Origin: Bifidobacteriaceae bacterium
GTDB lineage: Bacteria > Actinomycetota > Actinomycetes > Actinomycetales > Bifidobacteriaceae
Length of the DNA: 64,000 nt
Direction of reading: 5' to 3'
Assembly: GCA_022650895.1 (NCBI GenBank)
Contig: JALCQC010000003.1
Location: forward strand, 1 to 64,000
Within the stretch, counting starts at the first letter, position 1. Each line of letters starts with the position of its first letter. The notes under the pieces are model-generated. The model searched no databases. It was not told the origin of the DNA and saw nothing but the letters and a program-made list of their open reading frames with translations. The position numbers and the translations under genes are program-made. Of the stretch, positions 8,981-19,954 are shown piece after piece.

Positions 8981-11263
8981 TTGAGTGAGCCAACAGCGGA
9001 GGAAGTCCGCGACACCAAGATCTACCGCAGCTGGAGCATGACCGATGCCGAATACGAGCGCGCAGTCAAGATGCTGGGCCGTCTTCCCAATTACACCGAA
9101 GCCGGACTCTTCGCAGTGATGTGGTCCGAGCATTGCTGCTACAAGAGCTCCACTCCCATCCTCAAGACCTTCCCCACCACAGGTCCCCGCGTGCTGCAGG
9201 GACCCGGCGAGGGCGCTGGAATCGTGGACATCGGCAACGGTAAGGCCGTGGTGTTCAAGGCGGAGAGCCACAACCATCCCTCCGCCGTCGAACCTTTCGA
9301 GGGTGCGGCGACCGGAGTGGGCGGCATTCTGCGCGACATCTTCTCGATGGGCGCACGTCCCGTGGCAGTCCTTGATTCTCTGCGCTTCGGCGAATTGAGC
9401 GCCGACAAGGCAAAGAACGTGGAACACAACAAGTTCCTCGTGGATCAGGTGGTGGCTGGCATCTCCAGCTACGGAAACTGCATCGGCGTGCCGACCGTCG
9501 GTGGCGAGACCGCCTTCGATTCCTGCTACGAGGGAAATCCACTCGTCAATGTGATGTGCGTGGGTCTCATCGATCAGAAAGACATTCAGAAGGGCCGTGC
9601 GGCCGGCGCCGGCAACTCCATCATGTACGTGGGTGCCACCACGGGACGCGACGGAATCCATGGAGCGACCTTCGCCTCCGAGGAATTCGGAGAGGGTAAC
9701 GAAACACAGCGCTCCGCCGTTCAGGTGGGCGATCCCTTCATGGAGAAGCAGCTGGTGGAAGCCTGTCTCGACGTGATCCACAACCACAACGACATTCTCG
9801 TGGGCATTCAGGATATGGGTGCGGCGGGCTTGGTGAGTTCCTCCACCGAAATGGCCTCCAAGGCGGGAACCGGCCTGTATCTGAAGCTGGACGATGTCCC
9901 CCAGCGCGAGACCAACATGACTCCCTATGAGATGATGCTCTCCGAGTCTCAGGAGCGCATGCTCCTGTGCGTCAAGAAGGGACACGAACAGGAGATCACG
10001 GACATCTTCACGAGCTATGGCCTCGATGCAGTCACCATCGGCAACGTCACCGACGACGGCATGTACACGCTGGAACACAAGGGCAAAGTCGTGGCGGAGA
10101 TCCCCGTGCGCTTCCTCACCGACGACGCGCCCGAGTACCACCTTCCCACCGCTGTGCCACAGCGCCTGGCCGCTTTGCGCACTACCGATGCGCGTGATGG
10201 AATTTCGGTGACGAATCCCGAACAGACGTTCCTCGAATTGCTGGCGAGCCCCACCATCGCCTCGAAGGAACACATCTGGCACACCTACGACTCCCAGGTG
10301 CTCACCAACACGGTCATCCGTCCGGGTTCCGACGCCGCAGTGATCCGTGTGCGCAACACCGATACCGCCCTCGCCATGACTACCGACTGCAACGGCCGCT
10401 ACATTTACCTCGACCCGGAGATCGGCGGCAAGATCGCCGTAGCCGAGGCCGCCAGCAACATCGTGGCCTCGGGAGCCACCCCACTCGCCATCACCGACTG
10501 CCTCAACTACGGTTCCCCCGAGAACCCCGAGGTGATGTACGACCTCACCCAGTCAGCCGCCGGACTCTCCGCCGCCTGCAAAACTTTCGAGACCCCCGTG
10601 ATCTCAGGCAATGTCAGCCTCTATAACGAAACCAGCCACGAAGCCGTGTACCCAACGCCGATGATCGGCATGGTCGGACTCATCGAGCACACAGACCACA
10701 TTGTCACGCAGGCGTTCAAGGCTGCCGGAGACGCCGTGTACCTCATCGGGTCCCTCCGCCCCGATTTCGCAGGTTCCGAACTGCAGAAGCTTCAGACCGG
10801 TTCCATTCACGGACAGATTTCCGACATCGATCTGGAGGGCATCAAGGCAACACACGACACCCTGCTGGCCGCCATTCGCGAGGGACTCGTCGCCTCCGCA
10901 CACGATGTAAGCGAGGGAGGTGTCGCCGTCGCATTGGCGGAATCCGCCTTCGGCTTCGATTCGAAATCCGGCGACGGCAGTGAAAACCCCCAGGCGGACA
11001 TTCTCGGAGTCGATGCGAAACTCGATCTCGAAGACGAACTGCTCTTTGCTGAGACCATCGGCACCTTCGTGGTGTCCGTTCCTCTCACTGCAGTCGCTCG
11101 CTTCGAGGAACTCTTCGCGGATTCCGATGCAACCGCAACCCGCATCGGTTCCGTGGACAACAGTGGACTCCTCGAGATCGCCACCCGCGGCAAGGGCATC
11201 TCGGTGTCTACCATGAGCGCCAAGAAAGTGTGGAAGGAGTCACTCGCATGCCTGCTGAGCTAG
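8981..11263 (+). CDS. purL: FGAM synthase large subunit PurL
   Basis: About 760 residues, the small (PurS-dependent) PurL type. Motifs include [11 protein letters not shown] near the N-terminus, [21 protein letters not shown] (ATP site), and the second-half repeats TTDCNGRY and [19 protein letters not shown]. It forms FGAM from FGAR, ATP and ammonia. Start: a TTG at 8981 has GAAAGG seven bases upstream, whereas the ATG at 8966 has no ribosome binding site and itself overlaps that signal, so TTG is preferred. Its 3' end overlaps purF by 16 bases. Confidence 0.95.
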   Translation: MSEPTAEEVRDTKIYRSWSMTDAEYERAVKMLGRLPNYTEAGLFAVMWSEHCCYKSSTPILKTFPTTGPRVLQGPGEGAGIVDIGNGKAVVFKAESHNHPSAVEPFEGAATGVGGILRDIFSMGARPVAVLDSLRFGELSADKAKNVEHNKFLVDQVVAGISSYGNCIGVPTVGGETAFDSCYEGNPLVNVMCVGLIDQKDIQKGRAAGAGNSIMYVGATTGRDGIHGATFASEEFGEGNETQRSAVQVGDPFMEKQLVEACLDVIHNHNDILVGIQDMGAAGLVSSSTEMASKAGTGLYLKLDDVPQRETNMTPYEMMLSESQERMLLCVKKGHEQEITDIFTSYGLDAVTIGNVTDDGMYTLEHKGKVVAEIPVRFLTDDAPEYHLPTAVPQRLAALRTTDARDGISVTNPEQTFLELLASPTIASKEHIWHTYDSQVLTNTVIRPGSDAAVIRVRNTDTALAMTTDCNGRYIYLDPEIGGKIAVAEAASNIVASGATPLAITDCLNYGSPENPEVMYDLTQSAAGLSAACKTFETPVISGNVSLYNETSHEAVYPTPMIGMVGLIEHTDHIVTQAFKAAGDAVYLIGSLRPDFAGSELQKLQTGSIHGQISDIDLEGIKATHDTLLAAIREGLVASAHDVSEGGVAVALAESAFGFDSKSGDGSENPQADILGVDAKLDLEDELLFAETIGTFVVSVPLTAVARFEELFADSDATATRIGSVDNSGLLEIATRGKGISVSTMSAKKVWKESLACLLS

Positions 11264-12768
11264 AAGGACTTCACGAGGAATGTGGCATCTTCGGGGTGTG
11301 GGGACACTCGGATGCCGCACGCCTCACCTATTTCGGCCTCCATGCCCTGCAGCACCGCGGTCAGGAAGGTGCAGGGATCGTCGTCAACAACAACGGCGTT
11401 CTGAAGGGCCACCGCGGACTCGGGCTGCTGACCCAGGTCTTCAGTGATGAAAGCTCCCTCGCCAAGCTGCCCGGCGACAAGGCAATCGGCCACGTTCGCT
11501 ACGCCACCAGCGGTTCGAGCTCCATCGACAACATCCAACCCTTCCTCTTCAATTTCTACTCAGGACAATGTGCCCTCGCCCATAACGGGAACCTCACCAA
11601 CTGCCCCAGCCTCAAAAGGGAATTGGAAGACCAGGGCGCGATCTTCCACTCCAATTCCGACACTGAAGTGCTCATGCACCTCATCCGCCGTTCCAAGGCA
11701 CCCACCTTCATCGACCGACTCAAAGACGCGCTCAACCAGGTGCACGGAGGCTTCGCCTACCTCCTCATGACCGAGGACGCCATGATCGGAGCGCTGGATC
11801 CCAACGGTTTCCGCCCGCTTTCCATCGGCCGCATGACCAACGGAGCCTACGTACTCGCCTCCGAAACCTGCGCGCTCGAAACCGTCGGAGCCTCCTTCGT
11901 GCGTGACATCAAGCCCGGTGAAATCGTCATCGTCAACGACGAGGGCTACCACATCGAGCGCTACACCGACAACACACAGCAGGCTATCTGCTCCATGGAG
12001 TTCATCTACTTCGCACGCCCGGATTCCAACATCTACGGCGTGAACGTGCACTCCGCCCGCAAGCGCATGGGCAAGCGCCTTGCACAGGAAGCGCCCGTGG
12101 ACGCCGACATGGTCATCGGAGTCCCGAACTCCTCACTGTCTGCCGCGTCCGGTTATTCGGAGGAAATGCACCTGCCGAACGAGATGGGCCTCATCAAGAA
12201 CCAGTACGTGGCCCGCACCTTCATCCAGCCCACCCAAGAGCTGCGTGAGCAGGGCGTGCGCATGAAGCTCTCCGCCGTCCATGGCGTGGTTGCGGGCAAG
12301 CGCGTCTGCATCGTCGACGATTCGATCGTGCGCGGCACCACCTCCCGACGCATCGTCACCATGCTGCGCGAGGCCGGGGCCGCCGAAGTGCATGTGCGCA
12401 TCGCCTCGCCCCCGCTGAGATTCCCCTGCTACTACGGCATCGACATTCAACGCACCTCCGAGCTGATCGCCGCACACAAGAGCGTGGATGAAATCCGCGA
12501 TTATCTGGGGGCGGACTCACTCGCCTATCTCTCCATCGACGGACTGGTCGAATCCGTGGGACTGCATGACGATGCCCCCTACGGTGGCCTCTGCGTGGCC
12601 TACTTCAACGGCGACTATCCCACCAGCCTGGGCGACTACGAACAGCAGTTCCTCGACTCCCTTTCGGAAGAAGAACGTGCCCGAGTCGCCAGCTTTGCCA
12701 AGCTTTCCAGCAGTTATACGGGAAACGAATTCACGCAGTATCCAAACAGCTCTAAGAAGGTGGACTGA
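11248..12768 (+). CDS. purF: Amidophosphoribosyltransferase (PurF)
   Basis: 506 residues from the ATG at 11248, chosen because GGAAGGAG lies eight bases upstream. The protein has a short propeptide ending before Cys12 in [10 protein letters not shown], the N-terminal nucleophile of class II amidotransferases; removal of 11 residues is expected. The PRPP-binding motif is [18 protein letters not shown]. It catalyses the committed step from PRPP and glutamine. A Ser/Asp-type Fe-S ligand pattern was not traced, so oxygen sensitivity is unknown. The start overlaps the end of purL. Confidence 0.97.
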   Translation: MPAELEGLHEECGIFGVWGHSDAARLTYFGLHALQHRGQEGAGIVVNNNGVLKGHRGLGLLTQVFSDESSLAKLPGDKAIGHVRYATSGSSSIDNIQPFLFNFYSGQCALAHNGNLTNCPSLKRELEDQGAIFHSNSDTEVLMHLIRRSKAPTFIDRLKDALNQVHGGFAYLLMTEDAMIGALDPNGFRPLSIGRMTNGAYVLASETCALETVGASFVRDIKPGEIVIVNDEGYHIERYTDNTQQAICSMEFIYFARPDSNIYGVNVHSARKRMGKRLAQEAPVDADMVIGVPNSSLSAASGYSEEMHLPNEMGLIKNQYVARTFIQPTQELREQGVRMKLSAVHGVVAGKRVCIVDDSIVRGTTSRRIVTMLREAGAAEVHVRIASPPLRFPCYYGIDIQRTSELIAAHKSVDEIRDYLGADSLAYLSIDGLVESVGLHDDAPYGGLCVAYFNGDYPTSLGDYEQQFLDSLSEEERARVASFAKLSSSYTGNEFTQYPNSSKKVD

Positions 12769-12771
12769 TTC

Positions 12772-13812
12772 ATGCCCTCTGCATACGACAACGCAGGCGT
12801 CAACATTGAGGCCGGCTACGAGGCGGTCAAACGCTTCGGCAGTCATGTGGCCCGCACCCAACGCCCTGGCGTCATGGGAGGCATCGGCGGATTCGGCGGC
12901 CTCTTCGACTTGTCGTCGCTCGGATACAAGGAGCCAGTTCTCGTCTCCGGCACCGACGGCGTGGGTACGAAGCTGATGGTCGCCAAGGCGGCGGCGCAGC
13001 ATCGCAGCATCGGCATCGACTGCGTGGCCATGTGCGTCAATGACGTCATCGCCCAAGGCGCAGAACCTCTCTTCTTCCTCGACTACATCGCGTGCGGCAA
13101 GAATGACCCAGCCCTTTTGGAACAGGTCGTCGCGGGCGTCGCCGATGGCTGCGTCCAGGCAGGTGCAGCGCTGATCGGTGGTGAAACCGCCGAGATGCCC
13201 GGCATGTACGATGCCGATGAATACGATCTTGCCGGTTTCACCGTCGGAGTCGTGGAGAAGAGCCGCATCATCGACGGCTCTGCCCTTCGCGAGGGTGACA
13301 CGTTGATCGGATTGGCGTCAACCGGCGTTCACTCCAATGGTTTCTCCCTAGTGCGCAAGGCACTGTTCGAGCAGAGCGGCCTCACCGTGGACTCCACCCC
13401 TTCCGTACTCGGCGGACGCAGCGTCGGCGAGGTGCTCCTCACTCCCACCGCCATCTACGTCTCAGCACTCAAGCCTCTGATTGCCGAACAGCTGATCCAC
13501 GGAGTCTCGCACATCACCGGAGGCGGCTTCATCGAGAACGTGCCACGCATGCTGCCCGATAACCTCAGCGCGCACATCTCCGTCTCCTCGTGGGACGTTC
13601 CGCCCATCTTCGATCTCATCGAACATACGGGCGGCGTCACGCATGCGGAGATGTACAACGTCTTCAATATGGGCATCGGCATGGTTCTGGCCGTTCCCGC
13701 CGACCACTCGGACCACGCCTTGGAACTGCTGGCCTCGACTGGTCAGCAGGCATGGCGGATCGGATCCGTGCAGGCACGGGAGAATGACGCCGACGCTATC
13801 CGACTTCTGTAA
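12772..13812 (+). CDS. purM: AIR synthetase (PurM)
   Basis: 346 residues beginning three bases after purF, so the two are tightly coupled. Motifs include [38 protein letters not shown] and [14 protein letters not shown], with [15 protein letters not shown] and [14 protein letters not shown], typical of the PurM/SelD ATP-binding fold. It closes the imidazole ring of FGAM to give AIR (step 5). Confidence 0.97.
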   Translation: MPSAYDNAGVNIEAGYEAVKRFGSHVARTQRPGVMGGIGGFGGLFDLSSLGYKEPVLVSGTDGVGTKLMVAKAAAQHRSIGIDCVAMCVNDVIAQGAEPLFFLDYIACGKNDPALLEQVVAGVADGCVQAGAALIGGETAEMPGMYDADEYDLAGFTVGVVEKSRIIDGSALREGDTLIGLASTGVHSNGFSLVRKALFEQSGLTVDSTPSVLGGRSVGEVLLTPTAIYVSALKPLIAEQLIHGVSHITGGGFIENVPRMLPDNLSAHISVSSWDVPPIFDLIEHTGGVTHAEMYNVFNMGIGMVLAVPADHSDHALELLASTGQQAWRIGSVQARENDADAIRLL

Positions 13813-13898
13813 AGCTCCGGTCAGCCGCAGACGCGTCTCAGACAAACAAAGCGTCTCGAACTAAAAAACGTTACAAGAAAATGTACGGAGGAATGGGA

Positions 13899-15197
13899 AT
13901 GGGTCTCAGAATTCTTGTCATCGGAGCGGGCGGTCGCGAGCACGCCGTCGCGCACGCACTCACGAAGTCCCCACGCGTTGAAGAGGTCTATTGCGCACCC
14001 GGCAACCCGGGGATGATTCGCGATGGAATCCACGTGGTGGATCTTGCGCAGTCGAATCACGCTGCTCTGGTTTCCTTTGCGCAGAACAACCGCATCGATT
14101 GGGTTTTCGTCGGACCCGAAGTTCCGCTCATGGAAGGCATCGTCGACGTTTTCGAAGAAGCGGGCATCAAGGCCTTCGGACCGAATAAGGCCGCTGCGGA
14201 AATCGAGGGGTCGAAGGACTTTGCCAAGCGTCTGATGGCCCGTCACAACATCCCGACAGCCGACTATCGGACCTTCGTCACTGAGGAAGCCGCCAAGGAC
14301 TATGTTCTGCGGCACGGGGCACCCATCGTCATCAAAGCCGATGGTCTCGCCGCAGGTAAGGGCGTCACCGTCGCCATGGACATCGAAACGGCCATGAAGG
14401 CGCTGGATGAGATCTTCATTGGCAACCGTTTCGGCAAAGCCGGCGAAAAAGTCGTCATCGAAGACTTCCTGCAGGGTCAGGAATTTTCGCTCATGAGTTT
14501 CGTGCGCGGAACGGAGGTCTGGCCGATGCCCATCGCCCAAGACCACAAACGCGCCTACGACAACGACGAAGGCCCCAACACCGGCGGAATGGGAGCCTAC
14601 TCACCCGTTCCCCAGATTTCCGATGCCACGGTGACGGAAGCTCTTGAAACCATTGTGAAGCCCACGGCACAGGCGATGGTGGACGAAGGCACTCCCTTCA
14701 CCGGCGTCCTGTATGCCGGGCTCATCGCCACCGAGGAGGGCCCGAAGGTCATCGAATTCAACGCCCGTCTGGGAGACCCCGAGACTCAGGTCGTTCTGCC
14801 ACGGCTGACCTCCGACTTCGCCGTGGCCATCACCACCCTGCTTGAGGGAGGAACCCCGGAATTCACGTGGAACACCGAGGGTGCGACTCTGGGAGTCGTG
14901 CTCGCCGCACAAGGATACCCCGAACACGTGGTGACGGGTGCGCCAATTCCGCAGATCCCCGACAGCAATGACATCCACACGTACTATGCGGGAGTCGCTG
15001 GCTCCGACCAGGAAGAAAAAGATGAGAAGGATAAGGCCGGCACAGGCCTCGTCGCGTCCTCCGGCAGAGTCCTCCTCGTCGAGGCCACACAGCCGACCCT
15101 GCAAAAAGCCCAGGACGCCGTTTACTCGCTCCTTGAGGACATCGACACCACGGGCATGTTCTACCGCCATGACATTGGCGCCAAGGCCCTGAGGTAA
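13899..15197 (+). CDS. purD: GAR synthetase (PurD)
   Basis: 432 residues from the ATG at 13899; GGAGGA six bases upstream supports this over in-frame ATGs at 13881 and 13893. ATP-grasp ligase starting LRILVIGAGGREHAVAHAL, with KADGLAAGKGVTVA, the purD signature ARLGDPETQVVLPRL and a C-terminal GRVLLVEAT region. It adds glycine to phosphoribosylamine (step 2). An Asp/Glu/Lys-rich insertion sits near residue 375. The 86-base gap after purM may hold a weak separate signal. It is last in the plus-strand set. Confidence 0.97.
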   Translation: MGLRILVIGAGGREHAVAHALTKSPRVEEVYCAPGNPGMIRDGIHVVDLAQSNHAALVSFAQNNRIDWVFVGPEVPLMEGIVDVFEEAGIKAFGPNKAAAEIEGSKDFAKRLMARHNIPTADYRTFVTEEAAKDYVLRHGAPIVIKADGLAAGKGVTVAMDIETAMKALDEIFIGNRFGKAGEKVVIEDFLQGQEFSLMSFVRGTEVWPMPIAQDHKRAYDNDEGPNTGGMGAYSPVPQISDATVTEALETIVKPTAQAMVDEGTPFTGVLYAGLIATEEGPKVIEFNARLGDPETQVVLPRLTSDFAVAITTLLEGGTPEFTWNTEGATLGVVLAAQGYPEHVVTGAPIPQIPDSNDIHTYYAGVAGSDQEEKDEKDKAGTGLVASSGRVLLVEATQPTLQKAQDAVYSLLEDIDTTGMFYRHDIGAKALR

Positions 15198-15216
15198 GTT
15201 TCCTTCAGTTTTTCTT

Positions 15217-15262
15217 GTGCCCGTCCGTCTGCATGGTTCTTCATATGCAGACGGACGGGCAC
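15217..15262. terminator. Bidirectional hairpin between purD and purK
   Basis: Perfect 18-base arms (15217-15234 and 15245-15262) around a 10-base loop, exactly between the convergent purD and purK ends. There is no long T-run on either side, but position and strength argue for transcription end or for shielding the two operons from read-through. Confidence 0.75.
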
Positions 15263-15269
15263 AGTGCGT

Positions 15270-16433
15270 TTACTTTAGATCGTCCCAGATGCCGGTGGCC
15301 TCGGCCTCGTCGGCAAGCGACTCCGGATCATCGCCCAGAATGGTGATGTGTCCCATCTTGCGATTGTGCTTTGCCTCCGCCTTGCCGTAATCGTGGAAGT
15401 TCCAGGTCGGATGCGTCGCAATCGCAGCGCGGACTGCCGGCACATGCTGACCCAGCACATTGACCATGATCGCGGGGCTCAGCAGACGAGGTTGCGGCAG
15501 CGGCCATCCCGCAATTCCGCGAATGTGGGCGTCGAACTGATCGATGCTGCAGGCTTCGATGGTGTAGTGGCCGGAATTGTGCGGGCGGGGTGCCAGTTCA
15601 TTGACCAGTACGGAGCCGTCTCGCAAAACGAAGAGCTCGATAGCCAAGGTGCCGGCGAGTTTGAATCCATCTGCCAGACGCAGGGCCAGATCCGTTGCAA
15701 TACGCGACGTTTCGTCGCTGATGACGGCGGGCGCGAGACTCACATGAAGAATATTGTTCTTGTGGATGTTGCGCACGATCGGGAAGGTTACGTAATCGCT
15801 GCCGTTTCCGGACACCAGGATCGAGGCCTCGAAGGCGAAATCGACGAAGCCCTCCAGAATTGAGGGTGGGAAATCGTCGGCTGAGACCGACTCAAGGCGT
15901 GCAAGGTCATCGGCGGAACGCAGAACCACCTGTCCATGCCCGTCATAGCCGCCAGTATCGGTCTTGAGGACGGCCGGGTAACCAATCTCCTCTAGGGCGG
16001 AGCGCAGTTCGGGGAGGGAGTTGACGGCACGCCACGGAGCGGTTCCGATTCCGTGCTGGTTGATGAAGGTCTTCTCGTGAATGCGGTCTTGGGTCACACG
16101 CAGCAGATCGGTTCCCTGTGGAATGGCAACCGTGTCGGCGACGAGGTCGAGCGCGTCGGCGTCGACGTTCTCGAATTCGTACGTGAGCACTTCCGAACGC
16201 TGCGCCAGCTCCGCGATGGCGGAACGATCATCGTAGTCGGCAGTCACCTGAAAATCCGCGACCTGTGCCGCCGGACAATCGGGAGTGGGGTCAAGGACGC
16301 CGATGCGAAAGCCCATGTACTTTGCGGACAGTGCCATCATGCGACCCAGCTGGCCACCGCCCACAATGCCGATGACAGAACCCGGCATCAGCTGCTGAAG
16401 TTTCCCCTGTGTGCTTTCAGACAAGCTGGGCAT
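15270..16433 (-). CDS. purK: N5-carboxyaminoimidazole ribonucleotide synthetase (PurK)
   Basis: 387 residues, ATP-grasp. [21 protein letters not shown] opens the protein after a 15-residue extension; [41 protein letters not shown] and the closing HITILGDD follow. It carboxylates AIR with bicarbonate and ATP. The start has GGAGGAG just upstream and lies inside the end of purE (17-base overlap), so purE-purK is a coupled pair running towards purD. Confidence 0.96.
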   Translation of the reverse strand: MPSLSESTQGKLQQLMPGSVIGIVGGGQLGRMMALSAKYMGFRIGVLDPTPDCPAAQVADFQVTADYDDRSAIAELAQRSEVLTYEFENVDADALDLVADTVAIPQGTDLLRVTQDRIHEKTFINQHGIGTAPWRAVNSLPELRSALEEIGYPAVLKTDTGGYDGHGQVVLRSADDLARLESVSADDFPPSILEGFVDFAFEASILVSGNGSDYVTFPIVRNIHKNNILHVSLAPAVISDETSRIATDLALRLADGFKLAGTLAIELFVLRDGSVLVNELAPRPHNSGHYTIEACSIDQFDAHIRGIAGWPLPQPRLLSPAIMVNVLGQHVPAVRAAIATHPTWNFHDYGKAEAKHNRKMGHITILGDDPESLADEAEATGIWDDLK

Positions 16434-16941
16434 TGGACTCCTCCACTTTCTCCTTCAAGGAATCACGGTATTCCTGCAGCGCCTGCGCAAGGTCGTCATC
16501 GGACGTGGAGAGAATGCTGACCGCCAGAAGCCCGGCGTTCACCGCTCCCGAACGACCGATCGCCGTGGTGGCGACGGGGATGCCTCCCGGCATCTGGACG
16601 ATGGAAAGAAGGGAATCGAGTCCGTTCAGAGCGTGCGACTGCACGGGGACACCGATGACCGGCAGCGTCGTCTGAGCGGCAATCATGCCCGGCAGATGCG
16701 CCGCACCACCGGCACCGGCGATGATGACCTTGATGCCATTGCCCCGCGCCTCAGCGGAGAACTCCGCCATGAGCTCGGGAGTCCGGTGAGCCGAGACAAC
16801 CTGCTTGCTGTAGGCAACACCAAACTGGTCAAGGATGTCACACGCGTTTCTCATGGTCTCCCAATCGCTGGCAGACCCCATGACAACGGCGACGAGTGGG
16901 GCGGAAGATGAAGAGGAAGAAACCGAATTATTGTATGCCAC
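16417..16941 (-). CDS. purE: N5-CAIR mutase (PurE)
   Basis: About 174 residues, matching class I PurE. Core motifs are [22 protein letters not shown] and [23 protein letters not shown]. Together with PurK it makes CAIR (step 6). The start is uncertain: a GTG at 16941 sits four bases after TGGAGG and gives a normal N-terminus with a Ser run; ATGs at 16983 and 17016 would add 14 to 25 residues without good ribosome binding sites. First gene of the minus-strand purine pair. Confidence 0.93.
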   Translation of the reverse strand: MAYNNSVSSSSSSAPLVAVVMGSASDWETMRNACDILDQFGVAYSKQVVSAHRTPELMAEFSAEARGNGIKVIIAGAGGAAHLPGMIAAQTTLPVIGVPVQSHALNGLDSLLSIVQMPGGIPVATTAIGRSGAVNAGLLAVSILSTSDDDLAQALQEYRDSLKEKVEESNAQLV

Positions 16942-17255
16942 AAAGCCTCCAGAGTCGTGACTGCGGTTTTGGTCTTTCTGCATCGTCAGCGTACCTCGGG
17001 GATGTGAACTCAACACGTCACCTCACGTTACCTAAAGACACCGTTCTACCCCACCGATCAGCACTGGTATCGCAGCGTTCTGTAACGGCCCATAAACAAT
17101 TTCTCATACGTTATCAGCGTGAGGTTGACCGCGGAAACAATTTATGCATTAAGGTGTTTCAAGCACCGCATACGTCAGGAAAGCCGCTTCACGGCGGTTC
17201 TCGCCTCACTACGGTTCTATGCACGGTGCACTTACCCCTGAGGAGGAGTATTCCC
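16942..17255. other. Divergent promoter region purE / glutamate importer
   Basis: This stretch of about 314 bases serves both the minus-strand purE and the plus-strand binding-protein gene. On the plus strand TTGACC (17125-17130) followed after 17 bases by ATTAAG is a tentative promoter. A run of short AT-rich words precedes it. No clear operator palindrome was seen. Confidence 0.4.
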
Positions 17256-18230
17256 ATGAAACTGAAGTTTAAAGTGGCCGCACAGTCCGTTGCGGCGTTT
17301 GCTGCAGCAGGAGCCTTGCTCTTCACCGCAGCCTGCGGCTCAACCCAGAACTCGTCAACGAGCTCTTCTTCCAACAATTCTTCCACCGACTCTTCCAGCC
17401 TCGATCTCGACACCGCTGCCTTCGACAAGCTCGTAGCGGGCGGCGAAAAGGCCGACGACTCCACTGTCGCGGCAAGCGAGTGGGCAACATCCGTCAAAAA
17501 GGCAGGTGTCTTCAAGATCGGCGGCACCAAGACCTCCAACCTGTTCAGCCAGCAGAACGAGAAGGACGGCAAGATCCGCGGCTTCGATGCCGGAATCGCC
17601 CAGCTCCTGGCCCAGTACATTCTCGGTGACCCCTCCAAGGTCGAGGTTGTCCAGGTCGACTCCTCCACCCGTGAGAAGGTCATCCAGAACAAGCAGGTCA
17701 GCGCCACCATCGCCACCTACTCCATCACCCCGGAACGCAAGAAGGTCATCTCCTTCGCCGGTCCTTACTACACCTCTCATCAGGGCGTGCTCGTCAGCTC
17801 CTCCAATTCCGACATCACGGGAGTTGACAGCCTCGCAGGCAAGAAAGTCGCCACCCAGGCGGGTTCAACCGGCCCCGACGTCCTGAAGAAGTACGCTCCC
17901 AAGGCTACCGTCCAGGAATTCCAGACTCATCAGGAGGCCGTGGACGCTCTGAAGCAAGGCCGCGTTGACGCCTACGTCACCGATTACACGCTCCTGCTCA
18001 ACGCCGTCAATCAGGATTCCAAGAACGTCAAGATCGCCGGCAAGGAGTTCGGCGACGCCGATCCTTATGGCATCGGACTTCCGAAGGACTCCGACGGTGT
18101 TGCCTTCGTCAATGCCTTCCTCAAGAAGATCGAAGACGACGGCACCTGGAAGCAGCTGTGGCAGCTCACCATTGGCGACCGCACCAACAACACCGACGTC
18201 CCCACTCCTCCGGAAATCACCGAGAAGTGA
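17256..18230 (+). CDS. gluB: Glutamate-type ABC importer, substrate-binding lipoprotein
   Basis: 324 residues from the ATG at 17256, which follows AGGAGGA; longer readings are not supported. A signal peptide ends at Cys27 (FTAAC), then a Ser/Asn-rich linker and a family 3 periplasmic-binding fold: VFKIGGTKT, IRGFDAGIAQLLAQYILG, TYSITPERKKVISFAGPYY and VDAYVTDYTLLL. This resembles actinobacterial GluB, so glutamate or a related acidic amino acid is the likely ligand. A hairpin separates it from the two permease genes, and no ATPase gene is nearby. Confidence 0.88.
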   Translation: MKLKFKVAAQSVAAFAAAGALLFTAACGSTQNSSTSSSSNNSSTDSSSLDLDTAAFDKLVAGGEKADDSTVAASEWATSVKKAGVFKIGGTKTSNLFSQQNEKDGKIRGFDAGIAQLLAQYILGDPSKVEVVQVDSSTREKVIQNKQVSATIATYSITPERKKVISFAGPYYTSHQGVLVSSSNSDITGVDSLAGKKVATQAGSTGPDVLKKYAPKATVQEFQTHQEAVDALKQGRVDAYVTDYTLLLNAVNQDSKNVKIAGKEFGDADPYGIGLPKDSDGVAFVNAFLKKIEDDGTWKQLWQLTIGDRTNNTDVPTPPEITEK

Positions 18231-18280
18231 TACCGGTCACCTCCAAGTAAAGGCTGAGTGAGGTAACCTCGCTTTAGTAC

Positions 18281-18324
18281 GAACAGCTCCCGCCGGCGAC
18301 ATGCTGGGGTTACGGGAGCTGTTC
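18281..18324 (+). terminator. Intercistronic hairpin between binding protein and permease
   Basis: Perfect 12-base arms GAACAGCTCCCG (18281-18292) and complement (18313-18324) with a 20-base loop, followed by TGTTATTCTG rather than a clean T-run. Placed between gluB-like and gluC-like genes, it probably acts as a partial terminator or 3' mRNA shield giving more binding protein than permease. Confidence 0.6.
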
Positions 18325-18353
18325 TGTTATTCTGACGCCAGAAGGGAGATCGC

Positions 18354-19013
18354 ATGAGCTTTCACTATCTCATTGCGAACTATGGTTCGGCATTCCTCGG
18401 TTCGCTGCTCACCACATGGCGGCTGACGGCAATCGGCTTCATCGTTGGCCTGATTCTTGCACTGCTGCTGACCATTCTGCGTGTATCACCCATCAAACCG
18501 TTGCGAATGGCTGTGGATTTCTATGTCCAAGTCTTCCGTAACATTCCTGGGCTGTCACTGTTGATCTTCATTGTGTACGGCCTCCCCGCACTGCACATCG
18601 TCCTCGACTACGAGCCCTCGGTGATCGCGGCACTCATCATCATCTGCTCGGCTTTCGCGTGTGAGAACCTGTCGACTGGCATTAACACCATCGGTGTCGG
18701 CCAGATCGAGGCGGCACGGTCTTTGGGCCTTGGCTTCACGTCCATCGTCACGAAAATCGTCATCCCCCAGGCCCTGCGTTCCGTGGTTCTGCCCATGACC
18801 AATCTCCTCATCGCGGTCATGCTCAGCTCTTCCCTCGCCTCGCAGATTCCGGTGTCCAACTACGACCTCACCGGACTCGTCGCAAAAATCAACAACTCCG
18901 AAGTCGGTGGCATTCTCACCTTCGCCGTCGCCGCAGTTCTCTACCTTGCGAGCGCTCTGGTGATCTCCGCCCTCGGTTCCGCCGTGGATAAGAAAGTGAG
19001 GATCGCACGATGA
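18354..19013 (+). CDS. gluC: Glutamate-type ABC importer, permease 1
   Basis: 219 residues, HisM/GluC-type permease with about five membrane segments. The ATPase-contact (EAA) loop reads GVGQIEAARSLGLGFTSIVTKIVIPQALR at about residues 117-146. It starts after GAAGGGAG and its stop overlaps the next permease (ATGA at 19010-19013). It forms the heteromeric channel with that gene. The nucleotide-binding subunit must come from elsewhere. Confidence 0.9.
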   Translation: MSFHYLIANYGSAFLGSLLTTWRLTAIGFIVGLILALLLTILRVSPIKPLRMAVDFYVQVFRNIPGLSLLIFIVYGLPALHIVLDYEPSVIAALIIICSAFACENLSTGINTIGVGQIEAARSLGLGFTSIVTKIVIPQALRSVVLPMTNLLIAVMLSSSLASQIPVSNYDLTGLVAKINNSEVGGILTFAVAAVLYLASALVISALGSAVDKKVRIAR

Positions 19014-19879
19014 GCTATCTCTCCCACACCCACGGTTCCGCACACCGCAAAACCGTCCGCATGAGTGCCCCCACCACCCAAGACGCGCTGTTCGAGGTTT
19101 CCGGCCCACGTGCACGGCGGTGGATCCGTATCGGCACCGCACTTTCCATTGTGCTGCTGGCGGGACTCCTGTTCCTCATCTATCAGCAATTCGCGTTCTC
19201 GGGTCAGCTGGATGAGCAGTATTGGTTCTTCTTCGGGCAGTTCACCACCTGGACCTTCATCGCTCAGGGTCTGCTGGGAACGGTGAAGGTGGCCGTTGTC
19301 GCCGGTATTCTTGCGATCATCGTCGGCCTATTGCTGATGACGGGCCGCATCAGCCATTTCGCTCCGCTGCGCTGGGTGTGCCGGTTGATTATCGATGTCG
19401 CCCGCGGCGTGCCAAGCCTGCTGTTCATCTACTTCTTCTTCCTCGTGCTGCCAACGTGGGGACTGACCGTCAGCACGTATTGGATGGTGACGATTCCGAT
19501 CAGCTTCAATGCCGCCGGTGTCCTTGCCGAAGTCTTCCGTTCCGGTGTCAACGCCGTTCCCACCGGACAGAGCGAGGCCGCCACGTCGCTGGGGCTGTCC
19601 CGGGGGCAGGCCTTCCGCGGTGTCATTCTGCCGCAGGCCATTCGTTACGTCATTCCGACGTTGGTGACGCAGCTTGTGGTGGTGGTGAAGGACACGACCT
19701 TCGGCTATGTCGTCACCTACCCGGAGATGATGCAGAATGCGAAGGTGCTCATCTCCAATTACAACTCGCTGGTCCCGGTGTATCTGGTGACCGCTATCAT
19801 CTACATTCTCATCAATTACCTCCTCAGCCGTCTCGCCCGCTACATCTCCAAGCGGACCGGAGCAAAGATCGAGCTGTAG
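19010..19879 (+). CDS. gluD: Glutamate-type ABC importer, permease 2
   Basis: 289 residues with a soluble N-terminal arm of about 40 residues before the first membrane segment (IGTALSIVLLAGLLFLIY). The permease core has five or more segments and an EAA loop, VPTGQSEAATSLGLSRGQAFRGVILPQAIR. Typical GluD layout. Overlaps gluC by four bases, so translation is coupled. Confidence 0.9.
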   Translation: MSYLSHTHGSAHRKTVRMSAPTTQDALFEVSGPRARRWIRIGTALSIVLLAGLLFLIYQQFAFSGQLDEQYWFFFGQFTTWTFIAQGLLGTVKVAVVAGILAIIVGLLLMTGRISHFAPLRWVCRLIIDVARGVPSLLFIYFFFLVLPTWGLTVSTYWMVTIPISFNAAGVLAEVFRSGVNAVPTGQSEAATSLGLSRGQAFRGVILPQAIRYVIPTLVTQLVVVVKDTTFGYVVTYPEMMQNAKVLISNYNSLVPVYLVTAIIYILINYLLSRLARYISKRTGAKIEL

Positions 19880-19954
19880 GAGCAACTGTCAGCCGTCAGC
19901 TGCAGAGTGTCGATTGCACAAGCTGCGGTATCGAGCGGTGTCGAAAGGAAACAC

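Noticed and set aside
8882-10282. Long minus-strand open frame of 466 residues opposite purL
   Set aside because: Lies wholly antisense to a certain purL; composition is His/Gly/Val-rich as expected from reversed GC-rich codons, and no ribosome binding site or family motif is seen.
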